Shown here one piece after another: positions 12,103-24,008 of a stretch of DNA of 64,000 nucleotides. The DNA comes from Polyodon spathula (Eukaryota > Chordata > Actinopteri > Acipenseriformes > Polyodontidae). How positions within the stretch are numbered: position 1 is the first letter of the stretch; every line of letters starts with the position of its first letter. A program made the translations under genes and the position numbers. The DNA lies in the NCBI RefSeq assembly GCF_017654505.1, contig NC_054536.1, forward strand, positions 96,329,844 to 96,393,843, in the 5' to 3' direction. The notes under the pieces are model-generated. The model saw only the letters and a program-made list of their open reading frames with translations, did not search any database and was not told the origin of the DNA.

Positions 12103-12768
12103 ACACACCCTCAATGTTACATTTTTAAATTACGATTGTGTCATTTTATACTTATTTGAATGGCTTCAGATTTGCTTCAGCTCTGTTTAAAATACCAAAC
12201 CCACACACTACTCATCCAGTGGATTACATTCAATACTATCTCCCAACAAAACTTAAGACATGAAAGACTCAACAAGATATGCTTTAAATAAAACATGCTC
12301 CTATTTTACCATTTGTAGAGCTTAGTACTTGCATAAACATATCTTAATGAACAAAAGCTCCCCACACACTTTGTTACATACAGAACCTTCAGACTGGCAA
12401 AACTTTATGAAAGTATATCAAGCAGACAAATGAGCTTGATGCCTTCACCTGTGTTCTGGTAGGGTGTGTAAAGCATCAATTTAGAGCCCTTCAATTCTAT
12501 GACGAGTGTGTGGCTGAAATTCAGGCACAATAAAATAAAATAAAGTGAGCACAGGCAATATGGTGCCGTAGAAATGATCTTATGAAATTAAACTTACCAG
12601 CACAGCTACTAATGAAAGCAATAAAGTAAAAGAAAGTGAGCACAGGCAAGCGGGTGAAGCATGGTATACAAGCACAATGTGGTGCTGTAGAAATGATCTT
12701 ATTAAATTAAACTTACCAGCACAGCTACTAATGAAAGCAAGAAGCAGCAAAGCAAGAGCGGTCTTCAT
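10173..12768 (-). CDS. Ly6/uPAR-family GPI-anchored protein
   Basis: Three coding exons: 12768-12717, 11507-11388 and 10372-10173 (52+120+200 nt), giving a 123-residue protein. All junctions have GT...AG sites and consistent phases. The start has a typical signal peptide, MKTALALLLLAFISSCA, ending near the first intron. The mature part holds ten cysteines: LSCYTC, EACNN, QNCSS, DTCM, KLCTT, SACNS and the closing CCNTNLCN, the hallmark of the three-fingered LU domain. About five N-glycosylation sequons are present. The C-terminus ends in a hydrophobic stretch after NGSTTARLN that fits a GPI-anchor signal, so the protein should sit on the outer cell surface. Ly6 proteins act as receptors, ligand modulators or adhesion proteins; which paralogue this is cannot be told. 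In mammals a Ly6 cluster lies on the same chromosome arm as AGO2 and CHRAC1. Confidence 0.88.
10540..10561. repeat. Poly(C) tract
   Basis: About 22 consecutive C downstream of the Ly6 stop codon. A second run of about 14 C lies near 11861-11874 in intron 1. Confidence 0.9.
12018..12103. repeat. Compound (GT)n-(AT)n microsatellite
   Basis: GT repeats run into a long alternating TA tract, then a short AC run, in Ly6 intron 1. Confidence 0.95.
12543..12740. repeat. Partial tandem duplication of Ly6 exon 1 and its splice donor
   Basis: Two copies, 12543-12621 and 12632-12740, share the sequence around the exon 1 end, including TTACCAGCACAGCTACTAAT (the reverse of the exon end and its GTAAG donor). 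The copy with lower coordinates lies in intron 1 and lacks the ATG part. Copy two has about 30 extra bases. Confidence 0.85.
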
Positions 12769-13710
12769 GGTGGAGCTGTACGAGTCGTTTTCACTCTCAA
12801 TATAAGGAACTGCCTCCTCTTAAATACTCTTTTGGGATCATTGTTTTCTGACGTCCAAATATTTGGCTTATTTGTAATGAACAGTGTTCTTTAATATTTA
12901 TTCTTGTTGCTTGGTTATAATCTTGGCCACGCCTCGAATGGTGTCTTGTTCCCCTCTTGATGCCATTTAAATACATTTAAATACACAAAGGAAAAGACCA
13001 TAATTGACAAAACTATAACACTCGTTTGATTTCCTGAATGTTTGAATGCTGCTGAAGTAAAAGGAGGAGCCACATGAGCTGCTGTTGTACAAGCATGATT
13101 TTAACCTTAGAGGAAGAACAAGAATAGAAATCGAACACTTCAGTTACAAACTGCACACACATCTGTATCATTATATTCATTGTGTTTACGCATAACACAT
13201 AGCGTATGACCTCGTTCACCTAACAGTTAACCCTATTTTGTTTGGGTTTTTCCATTTCAGAGATCAGTTATCATCAATTAAGTAAGAATGAAAAAAGAGA
13301 ACAAAATGTTTTAAAAGTTCAATGTGTCCTTGAAATCTGCATTCAGATTTCATTGCCTGTTAGTTTTCTATGCTCTGAAACTACTCTATTGCAAATCCCA
13401 ACATTTATATTTCTGTTCCGTCTTATTGAGATATTTTAAAATATGTATATATATGTAGCTCATTTGTGGGTGACAATATTAACAATAATAGTGTTAATAA
13501 AAAAGGACATCATACAATTAATATTTCTGAAATAACAATGCATCTGATTCAGAAGCGTGACACAACTATGTACAGAGATCAGTAGCTATGAAAACAGGAT
13601 AGAAGATAAGAAATATTTCATTTTGTTTTGTAAAGAGCCATTGTCTGGTGTATAAGGAATATAATTATGAGTGCATTTAAATTCAAGTTAGAAAGGCTGA
13701 AAATCTTTCA
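12769..13710. other. Upstream flank of the Ly6 gene
   Basis: No gene recognised. A possible TATA-like element reads TATAAGG (plus-strand 12799-12805) on the plus strand only; I cannot fix the Ly6 transcription start. Confidence 0.3.
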
Positions 13711-14507
13711 TGGGTCATTCCTTAGCAACTCAACCAGCGGCGTTGCCCGACCGTTTCTTATTTTGCTAGAAAAATTCACCAGGGGGTTATCGGTCCACTG
13801 AGTTCAGAAATGTGAATTTTTTCAAGCATTTCATTATTCAAGCATTGCCACAGGCAATAAATGCAACTTCAAAAATCTGCCAAAAATCCACAATCGGAGT
13901 TTACCAAAATGTTTTGCTTGATTCTTGTAGATCTCATCAACATCTATCCAAAAATATATTTGGGTGATTTTTTGGAGCACCCCCTATATGAGTTATTTCA
14001 GCCTAAACTTGGTAGAAATACAACAAATCTAATTTCAGAGGGGGTTAATGACAAATGGGGGAGCTTGAAACCAAAAGTGTTTCACAAAATTTAGAAGAGT
14101 GGTCCCTAAGGTTCTTACGACAATACTAACATTTTAAAACCCATATCCCCCACAGGGTTGGGCTGAAGTTCAAGTAAAACTCGTCCCTTATCCCTCCTCT
14201 GGCAACCTGCCAAAAGTGAGTTAGGTGCTCCTGATATTCTTTTCTCAAAAGCCTTGTTCATTATGAGTCGAACAAGGTGCTACATATGATAGTAACGTCT
14301 AAGTTGAGCCCAGGGTGATTTTCTTGTTGGGGTCACTTTTTCACTTTAGGTTGACCTAAGCCAGGTTACAGCTCGAAGGGGAAATAAAAATAAAAAAGAT
14401 TAGTATTTCTGAACCTGAAAACACCCAGGTGAATTTTTCTAGTAAAATCTGAGACAGTCGGCTAACAAAATGGCCCTTTTCTGGTTGAGTTGGTGTGGAA
14501 TGACCCA
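13711..14507. mobile_element. Non-autonomous DNA transposon with roughly 75-84 bp inverted repeats
   Basis: The left end starts TGGGTCATTCC and contains AACTCAACCAG and CTAGAAAAATTCACC (13711-13783). The right end (14424-14507) is its inverted copy, ending GGAATGACCCA. The inside (about 640 bp) has no transposase. The superfamily cannot be assigned because the target-site duplication is not clear. Confidence 0.75.
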
Positions 14508-14727
14508 CATACAACTTCCTGATAGCACAAAGTTCTGGAAAAATGTCAAATTGGCCGACTGACAAAGTTTCAACAAAAAGCCGTTCTCAATGTCCATAGA
14601 TTATTGATATAGCCTATTTGCACTATTGCGTGGTTAAAAGTTCTATGTTTGTTGTGTCATCCACTACCTTTATACCATTTCTTTGCCCAGGTGTGTTTGT
14701 TAAAACTATGTTTTTTTCCATATTCAG

Positions 14728-15164
14728 TATGTTAACGCTAAAAGGAAACTAAAAGAGGAAGTCAGTAGCTTATGTGACAGCAGTGGTAATTTAGAGACTG
14801 ACAACTACCAAATCGCAGATGTACTTAATTAATACCTTGTACAAGTATTTACAAAGGAGGAGTTATACAATATATCAAGGTTCAAAGAATGTGCCCAAAC
14901 ATTATTACCAGAGTTTGTTATAGAAGAGGAGGAATCTGTCCAGAATTCCTCAGGGAAACTAGAGAACACATTTTTAAACCAATATATTATTAAATAAATC
15001 TATAAATAAAGGAGCCATCTCACTGGACTGGAAAAGTGTCAATGTTGTTCCAATATTTAAAAACTGAGATATATTTCACCCTGGGAAATACAGACAAGTT
15101 TAACATCAATCGTTTTTAAAATCATGGAAACTGTTATAAGGACCAAAATGGAAGAATATTGACA
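14728..15164 (+). mobile_element. Old CR1-like LINE fragment (RT N-terminal part)
   Basis: Translation in broken frames gives LKEEVSSLCDSSGN, QVFTKEE, ISLDWKSVNVVPI, GKYRQV and METVIRTKMEEY, matching the order of the same blocks in the young CR1-like ORF2 (DWKIANVIPI, GNYRPV, METIIRSKMENY). Several stops and shifts mark it as ancient. Confidence 0.8.
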
Positions 15165-15950
15165 CTGCGTAAGTGTCAACATGAAGGAGAAATATCTTTG
15201 TAACATCAAACTCTTTATTTTACAGAAACGCACCTGTTAGCCGGTGTTCTAAGTAGCTCCGACCCGTGCTCCTTACACCTATACATAAACATATATACAG
15301 AAGTGTGGTCTGTAAACTAAACCCACAATGCTGAAAACACTACTCTAATCGGAAGCCCCAAAGACTCATGGAGCCAGCCAAGAACGCTGCCTGTGGTTGC
15401 AGCCTGCACATATGTATCCCTTGCTCATACTCCTGCTGAAAGCCCCTTCCAACTGCCCCCCACTCACCACGCCCCCTGCTCCTGTTACACCTGTATGGCA
15501 TAGTCAATAGCATGGAATGCAGCTCGAGGATGTCAAAGTATGCTTCTGATATCAATGAGAAATAAATAACAATACTTTATATAAAAAAGGAGAATGCAAC
15601 CATAGGGATATTTTACAGATTGAGCCCTAGGGCACTGCAGCCCTTTGCCAATGTTACTGAGGATAGGGCACTAAATGCATGGAATGGAAACATTCTGCAC
15701 ATTGCAAGCATTTCACACTTATCACAAAACTGAGCCATTTTCATTCAAATTTGGCCAAAAGAGCAATTCAAATATTTCTGTACTTAAGCATATGACATTT
15801 GCGCACATGCGAGAGGTCCCTGGTTCGCGCCTGCCCTCCGTCTGTGTGTGGATTGATTCTCTACGTTAACCTAGATCGCTACAATACATTAATTTTAAAA
15901 ATCATAAATAATGTAGGATAGTGTAGCTTTCTGAAAGGTTTCTTACTCAT
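15165..15950. other. Stretch without recognised gene
   Basis: No protein motif or repeat that I can name. Confidence 0.3.
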
Positions 15951-15954
15951 TGTT

Positions 15955-16455
15955 TCATTATAGGCTTCCCAGGTGTGATCGGAGCAGTAGATGGCATCCG
16001 CATTCGCATAATTGCACCAGTTAAGGACCAGAATATTGGACATCTTTTGGGGGGCAGTTGTTATGGCCTAAGGTGATCCCTGCTGACCCCTTACCTTCAT
16101 CCCCAAACACCAGCGGAGGAGAGGTTGATCAAATATGACTTATAGTAAAATATATCAGTGTGGTCTTTATACATCACACATAATAAAACATAACATTTAA
16201 AAGTGAACCTCATCCAGTTCTGGGGAACGCAGTGTAATGGAATTCTTTTCCGTAGATTGAATAAAGCCCATAGCAAAACTAGGGTGAAAATTGAGAAAAT
16301 CGGAAGTCTGAAAAGATGTTTAGTTGTCTGCATGGGGAGGTTCGACTGGCCCCAGACAGATCTGCCAATGTGGTAATAGCGTGTGCGGTACACCACAATC
16401 TCTGCATTGAGGCCAATGAGCCAGTTCCTCAAGAAACATCGGGAGGAGCAGGATG
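15955..16455 (+). pseudogene. Decayed PIF/Harbinger transposase
   Basis: Near 15962 the frame reads FPGVIGAVDGIRIRIIAP, the block around the first catalytic aspartate of HARBI1-like transposases. Near 16240-16340 another frame reads LNKAHSKTRVKIEK and GSLKRC, and near 16345-16435 a third reads LAPDRSANVVIACAVHHN, matching the family's C-terminal blocks. The middle part and second aspartate are missing or scrambled. Harbinger transposases cut and paste DNA with TWA target sites. This copy is dead. Confidence 0.75.
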
Positions 16456-16889
16456 AAGAGGAAAACTGTGAGGAATAAATGATCAATTAAGAGCAAGGCA
16501 AATCATGAGAAAGTATAGTTTAAATGTTTTTCTTAGATATTTTTTTTTCTTTATACATCAAAATGTTTGTTGTAGCATGTGTGTTTGTATATAGTTATAT
16601 TATGTGTTATACAATTACATTTTAGTTTTATTATGACTATTATTATTACTACTATTATTAGTGTGAAATAGACTTGTTATAGTTTATTGAGCATTACCAG
16701 TGGTGCGCAGTAGACATAAATACTAGGCTTGTAATTAGTTTGGTGCTTGAGAGTCCTAAGAGTATAATTTAGAATTATAAACCCTTTCTTTAATTCATTT
16801 CTATTTGATATATATTAAAATACTAATTAGTAATTATTAGGGCATCAAAATGGGTAGTGGGAGGAGAGCGCTTGGCTTCTGGAATGCGA

Positions 16890-19065
16890 CTACCACCAAT
16901 TCGAGCATACATGGATGACATGACAACAATGACTACAACAGCAGCCTAACTAATCGGTTATTGGGCAAATTAACCAGTAACATTGAATGGGCACGAATGC
17001 AATTCAAGCCTGCTAAATCATGTAGCATCTCTATAATTAAAGGTAAAGTAGTAGATAAAAGGTTCTACTTTAATGATGAGGCAATACCAACAGTGTCCGA
17101 GAAGCCAGTGAAAAGTCTAGGGAGAAGGTACGACAGGGGTCTAAAGGACACAGTTTGTGTGGGAGAAGTTACTCAACAAGCAGTGGAAGGGTTGAAGAGC
17201 ACAGACAGCAGCGCTTTACCAGGCAAACTGAAACTCTGGTGCTTTCAGATTGGTCTACTGCCAAGACTGCTGTGGCCACTGACTGTGTGCGAGGTTTCCT
17301 TGACAACAGTTGAGAAGCTGGAAGCTTTAATCAGTTCATACATCAGGAAATGGTTGGGAGTTACATGCTGCCTAAGCAGAGTGGGACTTTATGGTAAACC
17401 AATCTCTGCTCTAACCGAGGAGTTTAAGTGCACCAAAGTCCAACTGGAAATGACATTAGTAGACTCACATGACAAATGCGTAAGGGAGGCAGCATCTGTG
17501 CTGAAAATTGAAAGAAAATGGGTGGCAAAGAAAGCTGTGGAAGATGCTAAGGCTGTCCTTCGAATCAGAGATATTATGGGGCAAGTTCATCATGGAAAAG
17601 GATGTCTTGGTCTCAGTTCAGCTCCTCCTACATGGCACAAGGCAACCCCGGCTCAACGAAGAAAGCTGGTAGTCAATGAGGTGCAAAAGCAAAAGGAGAG
17701 GATCATGTGTGTAAAGGCCGTTTCCCAGGCCAAGCAGGGAGAATGGATGAGATGGGAGAGTGTGGAACAACACAAGATCGGCTGGCAAGACCTATGGACA
17801 ATGGAACAGAGCAGGATCAGTTTCCTCAACAGATCAACATATGATGTTCTCCCATCACCACAGAACCTAAACCTCTGGGTGGGTGAGGATCCCTCGTGTC
17901 CTTTGAGTTCATTACCTGCAATATTAAGGCACATTTTGACAGGATGTAAGGTGGGTCTTAGCCAAGGATGGTTTACTTGGCACCATGACCAGGTGCTGTG
18001 ATGTTTGGCCTTAGCATTGGAAGACAAACGTAACCTGACCAATAAGTTGCCACCAGTTCCATCAAAGCATTACACACAAAAGACAAAACTCCTCCGTCCA
18101 GGAGAGCAACCACCAAGAAAAGGTGTTAAAACCAAGCCTCGCCCAGGACAACTGGAAGCTGCTAGAGACTGGAAAATGCTGGCAGATGTTGGTCAACAGC
18201 TTACTTTTCCAACTGAGATTGCCACCACTAACCTTCGACCAAACATGGTCTTGTGGTCTGGATCAGCATGCCTTGTTCATCTGGTAGAGTTAACAGTGTC
18301 ATTGGAGGATGCTGTCGATGAGGCATATGAGAGGAAGAAACTTTGGTTTGCTCAACTAACTGCTGAAGTGGAACAGCGAGGACGGAGAGTCCGAGTTTAC
18401 CCAGTGGAGGTGGGTTGTTGAGGATTTGTGGCACACTCTACAACCTGGTTTCTCAGAGATGTCGGGTTCAGCGGCCAAGAGTTGCGTCACACAGTGAAGA
18501 ACTTATCTGAAGCAGCAGAAAGGAGCAGCAACTAGCTGTGGTTGAGATGGAAAGATTCTGGATGGGGATCTCAAGCACAATAGAAAGAAAGCAACGCTGA
18601 TGTATGGGTAAGTAAGCTGGATTGAGCTGAGTGGGAGATGGAGGGGGGTTACGCTGGGAAACCAGAATCACTGTTGATCCCTCTTGAGGTGTGGTGGGCT
18701 AGTCGACGAAACACTGAGGATGGAAGGTGCCCACTTGAAGACATCGGAGATGTACCCTACTTAGCTCAATCCAGACGGTTGTCATGCTGATGCGCTGGGG
18801 AGACCGCACTGGGTTGATTCTCGGAGCCAGCATCGCAGCCGTTGTGTGTTCTGATGCGCTGGGCAGGCAAAATAAGCTGATCCCTGGATCCAGCATTACA
18901 CTTCAGCCATCAACACCAGGCAGAAGGATATCCACATCATCAGATGGAAAGCAATGCAAATGGATGGAGATGCAGATGGATCACATTAGTTTACTGTAAA
19001 GCTACGTCTTAGTTGGTACTTATCTTGGCGAGAGCCGAGTTCAAATCAGCATGAAGTTTAACATC
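16890..19065 (+). mobile_element. Decayed LINE with restriction-like endonuclease (R4/NeSL/HERO type)
   Basis: Encodes from about 16890 the RT motif RAYMDD (YxDD box at 16908-16919), then, after a frame break, a long RT tail, a CCHC-like motif and a C-terminal endonuclease. The last codon is near 18581. The 3' part to about 19065 looks like its 3' UTR. The 5' half is missing. Placement in a named family needs a database comparison. Confidence 0.7.
16961..18583 (+). pseudogene. RT tail and restriction-like endonuclease of the LINE
   Basis: One frame runs from 16961 to 18583 interrupted by TGA at 17999-18001, TGA at 18419-18421 and a TAG near 18534. Two of these look like CGA-to-TGA changes (CpG decay) and one like a lost tryptophan. 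After the RT tail a zinc-finger-like motif reads CPLSSLPAILRHILTGC, with serine where a second cysteine is expected. The following segment, RPNMVLWS, VHLVELTV and the lysine-rich helix before VYPVEVGC, has the layout of a restriction-like endonuclease, which nicks the target to prime reverse transcription. Asparagine in RPNM stands where the catalytic aspartate is normally found. The element is therefore doubly inactive. Confidence 0.7.
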
Positions 19066-20395
19066 TACTCTCATGTAATGGAAATCTGGTTGTTAATGTG
19101 TAGTTTAATGCAGTTATGCAGTTTAACTACTATATAAAAGCCCTGACATTGCATTGGTCTCTGTGCTCCGTTTTCTTATTGATTTGAATCTATTGTAAAT
19201 CACCTTTATGTCCTGCGTTTCCGTGTCGAGGCGGTGGTATACTGTAATCCTGTGCATGTCTTTCCAGTAGTCTGCTAGGATACAAACACACTGTGCTCTG
19301 AAAGGGTCAGTAAGGGGGATGCGTTTCATGTATATTATTTTATTATTGTAATTATTTGCTGTTAACAGCACGTCACATGTAGTCCTACATTATAGAAAAT
19401 TATTTGGTTTGTAATTTAAACAAAAACACATCAGAATGTTTTAGCAGCTTGTTTTCTACATTAAAATAATATTATTACAACCATATAAAAACAGTAACCT
19501 TTACCTTTTTCTGTGATAACAATCATAGTCCTCAGAATTGACCTGCCCTAATAATTAAATACATTTAACTGAAATATACATACAGTATATATTAACATCA
19601 AATAATTGATTATTACAAAATAAATAAAACAAACAATATTTATCACTGTCAGTGAACATTTGCTGTCGCATTTACCTACGGCTGACCTGCACCCCCCTTC
19701 GATTCCCTCCACATTTAGCCTCCCCTGGAACAGCTCTTCCAAGATCCCAGAGGCTCCTTGTGTTTCCCATGGAGAAGGCCTACAAAATGCAGCATTTGTT
19801 TACTACACTTATTGTTGAAACATTATTAAACAATATGGTACAATTTGAGTTAAAATAACAGCCTACTTACATCAACGCTAGAGTCTGACGCTAGTTGAGG
19901 GAATTCAATATTATTAAACTATTCCATTTTCATAAACGAGCAGAAATAATCACCTTTTCTGTCCAAGAAATATAATTAAGAATGTAAAATATTAATGAAA
20001 TTCGCCAACCATGTGTTTTTATAAATACTATATAAAAAATAAAAAAATGATATCTATCTGTTTACTGATGTATCTAACTCATCCCATTTTTTATGTTTCA
20101 GACTTGTGCTTAATTTATCTTCCCTGTTAATATCTGTTTTTTTTATCCCTATAAGACATAGATAACGCCTCCTCCTCAATATTACTCCACCTTCTCGTCA
20201 TGTTTTTTCTATAGTACATGCAGTGCAAATACAAAAAAAATACTGTGGCTCTTTAGTTACCGAATGCGCTGCTCAAAAATGGGATAATTTGAGTTTGATT
20301 CTGATCAGCTTCGTACAATGACTTTTCATTTTTCAGCTTAAGTGATCCCAGGTCCGATCCTGTTTTTTGATCTCGTTAGTAACACCGGCCCCAAT
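19066..20395. other. AT-rich stretch without recognised gene
   Basis: No convincing exon, known repeat or RNA gene seen. Confidence 0.3.
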
Positions 20396-21046
20396 CCTCT
20401 CGGTATACGAGTCCTTCAGGGGTGGATAGGAGACCTGGAGGAGTTCCAATCCTCTCGGTATACAAATCCTTCAGGGGTGGATAGGAGATCTGGACGGGTT
20501 CCAATCCTCTCGGTATACGAGTCCTTCAGGTGTGGACAGGAGATCTGGAGGAGTTCCAATCCTCTCGGTATACGAGTCCTTCAGGGGTGGATAGGAGATC
20601 TGGAGGAGTTCCAATCCTCTCGGTATACGAGTCCTTCAGGGGTGGATAGGAGATCTGGAGGAGTTCCAATCCTCTCGGTATACGAGTCCTGCAGAGGTGG
20701 AGAGGAGATCTGGAGGAGTTCCAATCCTCTCGGTATACAAATCCTTCAGGGGTGGATAGGAGATCTGGACGGGTTCCAATCCTTCCGGTATACAAGTCCT
20801 TCAGGGGTGGATAGGAGATCTGGAGGAGTTCCAATCCTCTCGGTATACAAGTCCTTCAGGGGTGGATAGGAGATCTGGAGGAATTCCAGTCCTCTCGGTA
20901 TACGAGTCCTTCAGGGGTGGAGAGGAGATCTGGAGGAATTCCAGTCCTCTCGGTATACGAGTCCTTCAGGGGTGGATAGGAGATCTGGAGGAATTCCAAT
21001 CCTCTCGGTATATGAGTCATTCAGTGGTGGAGACTGGAGAGGTTCC
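20396..21046. repeat. Minisatellite, 55-bp unit, about 12 copies
   Basis: The unit contains CCTCTCGGTATACGAGTCCT, TCAGGGGTGGATAGGAGAT and CTGGAGGAGTTCCAAT. Copies differ at few sites (CAAATCC for CGAGTCC, GACGGG for GAGGAG). ORFs across it are repeat artefacts. Confidence 0.95.
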
Positions 21047-21324
21047 AATCATAACTACACATACTTATGCTGAAAACATGTCACTAATCATAACTATTTC
21101 CTTTAATCTGTTCTTAGGTAAACAATTTCTGTCAAACAGGTGATTATGCTTCTCGTCCAGCCATCACCTTACGATATATACCGCAGGTTAAATATACGCC
21201 AGGGCATATACATTCTCTCGCCCCTGCTTCATATAAACCATGTTTCTGAACTTGTCTTTTGTACATTCAGTCATTTCCACTTCATCTTTACCTTAAATAC
21301 ATAGTTCACTGAGCACAGCTCTTT

Positions 21325-21343
21325 TGAACAAAATGATTATTAA

Positions 21344-21383
<40 letters not shown>

Positions 21384-21408
21384 GTTATTATTATTATTAT
21401 TATTATTG
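21325..21408. repeat. (TTA)n microsatellite
   Basis: About 80 bp of TTA repeats with two interruptions. Confidence 0.95.
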
Positions 21409-21762
21409 CCAGGCGTTTCAACACAAAAACACACACCTACCTTAACATTAGGGCAGGGTTGCTGATTCCGTTTTTATTAAACAAAACACACCCACAGACA
21501 CGCACGTACAAATACGCATACACTCACACTGTGATTACCTACCTCTGTTTAAATAGGCACAGTACAGACAAGGGTTCTTTATTTTACAAGTCTATCTAAA
21601 TTTGCTTTTTAAGAAGTAAAATGCAAAATTATGTACAGTATGAATCTCTTCTTCCTCTCTCTCTGCTGTCTACTTGCACAGCAAAACAAAAAAGTTTAAA
21701 GTGGTCACGAAGCGCTGGTGAGTCCAGGCCTTTAGGGTGCTAAAAGGAATGGTGCAAACATA

Positions 21763-23407
21763 CAGTGGCTCACGAAAGTATTGACCCCCCTTGGCATTTT
21801 TCCTATTTTGTTACAACCTGGAATTAAAATTGATTTTTATTTGGATTTCATGTAATGGACATACACAAAATAGTCCAAATTGGTGAAGTGAAATGAAAAA
21901 AATAACTTGTTTAAAAAAATTCTAAAAAATAAATAACGGAAAAGTGGTGCGTGCATATGTATTCACCCCCTTTGCTATTAAGCCTCTGAATAAGATCTGG
22001 TGCAACCAATTACCTTCAGAAGTCACATATAGTTAAATAAAGTCCACCTGTGTGCAGTCTAAGTGTCACATGATCTGTCACATGCTCTCAGTATATATAC
22101 ACCTGTTCTTAAAGGCCCCAGAGTCTGCAACACCACTAAGCAAGGGGCACCACCAAGCAAGCGGCACCATGAAGACCAAGGAGCTCTCCAAACAGGTCAG
22201 GGACAAATTTGTGGAGAAGTACAGATCAGGGTTGGGTTATAAAAAAATATCCGAAACTTTGAACATCCCACAGAGCACCATTAAAGCCATTATTAAAAAA
22301 TAGAAAGAATATGGCACCACAACAAACCTGGCAAGAGAGGGCCACCCACCAAAACTCACGGACCAGGTAAGGAGGGCATTAATCAGAGAGGCAACAAAGA
22401 GACCAAAGATAACCCTGAAGAAGCTGCAAAGATCCACAGCGGAGATTGGAGTATCTGTCTATAGGACCACTTTAAACCGTACACTCCACAGACCTGGGCT
22501 TTACGGAAGAGTGGCCAGAAAAAAGCCATTGCTTAAAGAAAAAAATAAGCAAACACATTTGGTGTTCGCCAAAAGGCATGTGGGAGACTCCCCAAACATA
22601 TGGAAGAAGGTACTCTGGTCAGATTATATTAAAATTGAGCTTTTTGGCCATCAAGGAAAACGCTATGTCTGGTGCAAACCCAACACCTCTCATCACGCCG
22701 AGAACACCATCCCCACAGTGAAGCATGGTGGTGGCAGCATCAAGCTGTGGGGACGCTTTTCATCGGCAGGGACTGGGAAACTGGTCGGAATTGAAGGAAT
22801 GATGGATGGCACTAAATACAGGGAAATTCTTGAGGGAAACCTGTTTCAGTCTTCCAGAGATTTGAGACTGGGACGGAGGTTCACCTTCCAGCAGGACAAT
22901 GACCCTATGCATACTGCTAAAGCAACACTCGAGTGGTTTAAGGGGAAACATTTAAATGTCTTGGAATGGCCTAGTCAAAGCCCAGACTTCAATCCAATTG
23001 AGAATCTGTGGTATGACTTAAAGATTGCTGTACACCAGCGGAACCCATCCAACTTGAAGGAGCTGGAGCAGTTTTGTCTTGAAGAATGGGCAAAAATCCC
23101 AGTGGCTAGATGTGCCAAGCTTATAGATACATACCCCAAGAGACTTGCAGCTGTAATTGCTGCAAAAGGTGGCTCTACAAAGTATTGACTTTGGGGGGGT
23201 GAATACTTATGCACGCTCAAGTTTTCTGGTTTTTTGTCTTATTTCTTGTTTGTTTCACAATAAAAAAATATTTTGCATCTTCAAAGTGGTAGGCATGTTG
23301 TGTAAATCAAATGATACAAACCCCCAAAAAATCCATTTTAATTCCAGGTTGTAAGGCAACAAAATAGAAAAAATGTCAAGGGGGGTCAATACTTTCGCAA
23401 GCCACTG
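21763..23407 (+). mobile_element. Tc1-like transposon, nearly intact, with long inverted repeats
   Basis: Both ends read CAGTGGCT..CGAAAGTATTGA and its inverse, flanked by TA duplications at 21761-21762 and 23408-23409, the Tc1 target site. Inner similarity between the ends (for example GCATATGTATTCACCCCC on the left and its counterpart on the right) indicates inverted repeats of about 200 bp, the IR/DR layout of fish Tc1 elements. It encloses one transposase frame. Confidence 0.95.
22169..23188 (+). pseudogene. Tc1-like transposase with a single nonsense codon
   Basis: A 340-codon frame from ATG 22169 to TGA 23186-23188, broken only by TAG at 22301-22303 after the first helix-turn-helix (residue 45), where tryptophan is usual in this family. 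The N-terminal half holds the paired-like DNA-binding region (KELSKQVRDKFVEKYRSG, SVYRTTLNRTLHRPG). The catalytic part keeps the DDE layout: WSD near 22620, QQDND near 22893 and SPDFNPIENLW with the DD34E glutamate near 23000. Length matches the family. Being one change from an open frame, it is likely a recent insertion; activity is lost unless the stop is read through. Confidence 0.92.
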
Positions 23408-23748
23408 TAGATACAGTGTAAGAAGCGTAGACATTAATGAAAGGGTTCTCTGCGTTTGCCTTCACTTTGAAACGTTTTACTCCTGTGCACTCACCAGCTG
23501 CATAGTTGGCTCATCGATCAGAGTGCCTCTCGTGGTGACACGTTCTGGCAAAATTGAGCTACAACAGTATTACATTGAAAATCTTAAATGTTAAATTTGA
23601 CCCTTTTCCCAGGGTGCTACTCAAACATTAATGTGCTTTGTACAGTAAATAGTCGTACTTTAAATTAATACAAATTAAAAGTACTAAGTCGTGTATGGCA
23701 GTGTTTTGTGGCAGACTGCAAACACCAGCCAAAATGGGAAGCTTCTCC

Positions 23749-24008
23749 ATATAAGAACATAAGAAAGTTTACAAACGAGAGGAGGCCATTCAGCCCATCT
23801 TGCTCGTTTGGTTGTTAGTAGCTTATTGATCCCAAAATCTCATCAAGCAGCTTCTTGAAGGATCCCAGGGTGTCAGCTTCAACAACATTACTGGGGAGTT
23901 GATTCCAGACCCTCACAATTCTCTGTGTAAAAAAGTGTCTCCTATTTTCTGTTCTGAATGCCCCTTTTTCTAAACTCCATTTGTGACCCCTGGTCCTTGT
24001 TTCTTTAT
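23749..24008 (-). mobile_element. CR1-like LINE 3' tail
   Basis: About 260 bp identical in layout to the 3' end of the young CR1-like LINE, from ATAAGAACATAAGAAAG through the inverted ORF2 C-terminus, truncated after CCTTGTTTCTTT. Nearly identical to the copies at 969-2881 and 29029-33075. Confidence 0.93.

Noticed and set aside
10173..12768. Secreted three-finger toxin-like protein
   Set aside because: The ten-cysteine LU pattern is shared with Ly6 proteins, and the C-terminal hydrophobic GPI signal and vertebrate gene context point to an ordinary Ly6 surface protein.
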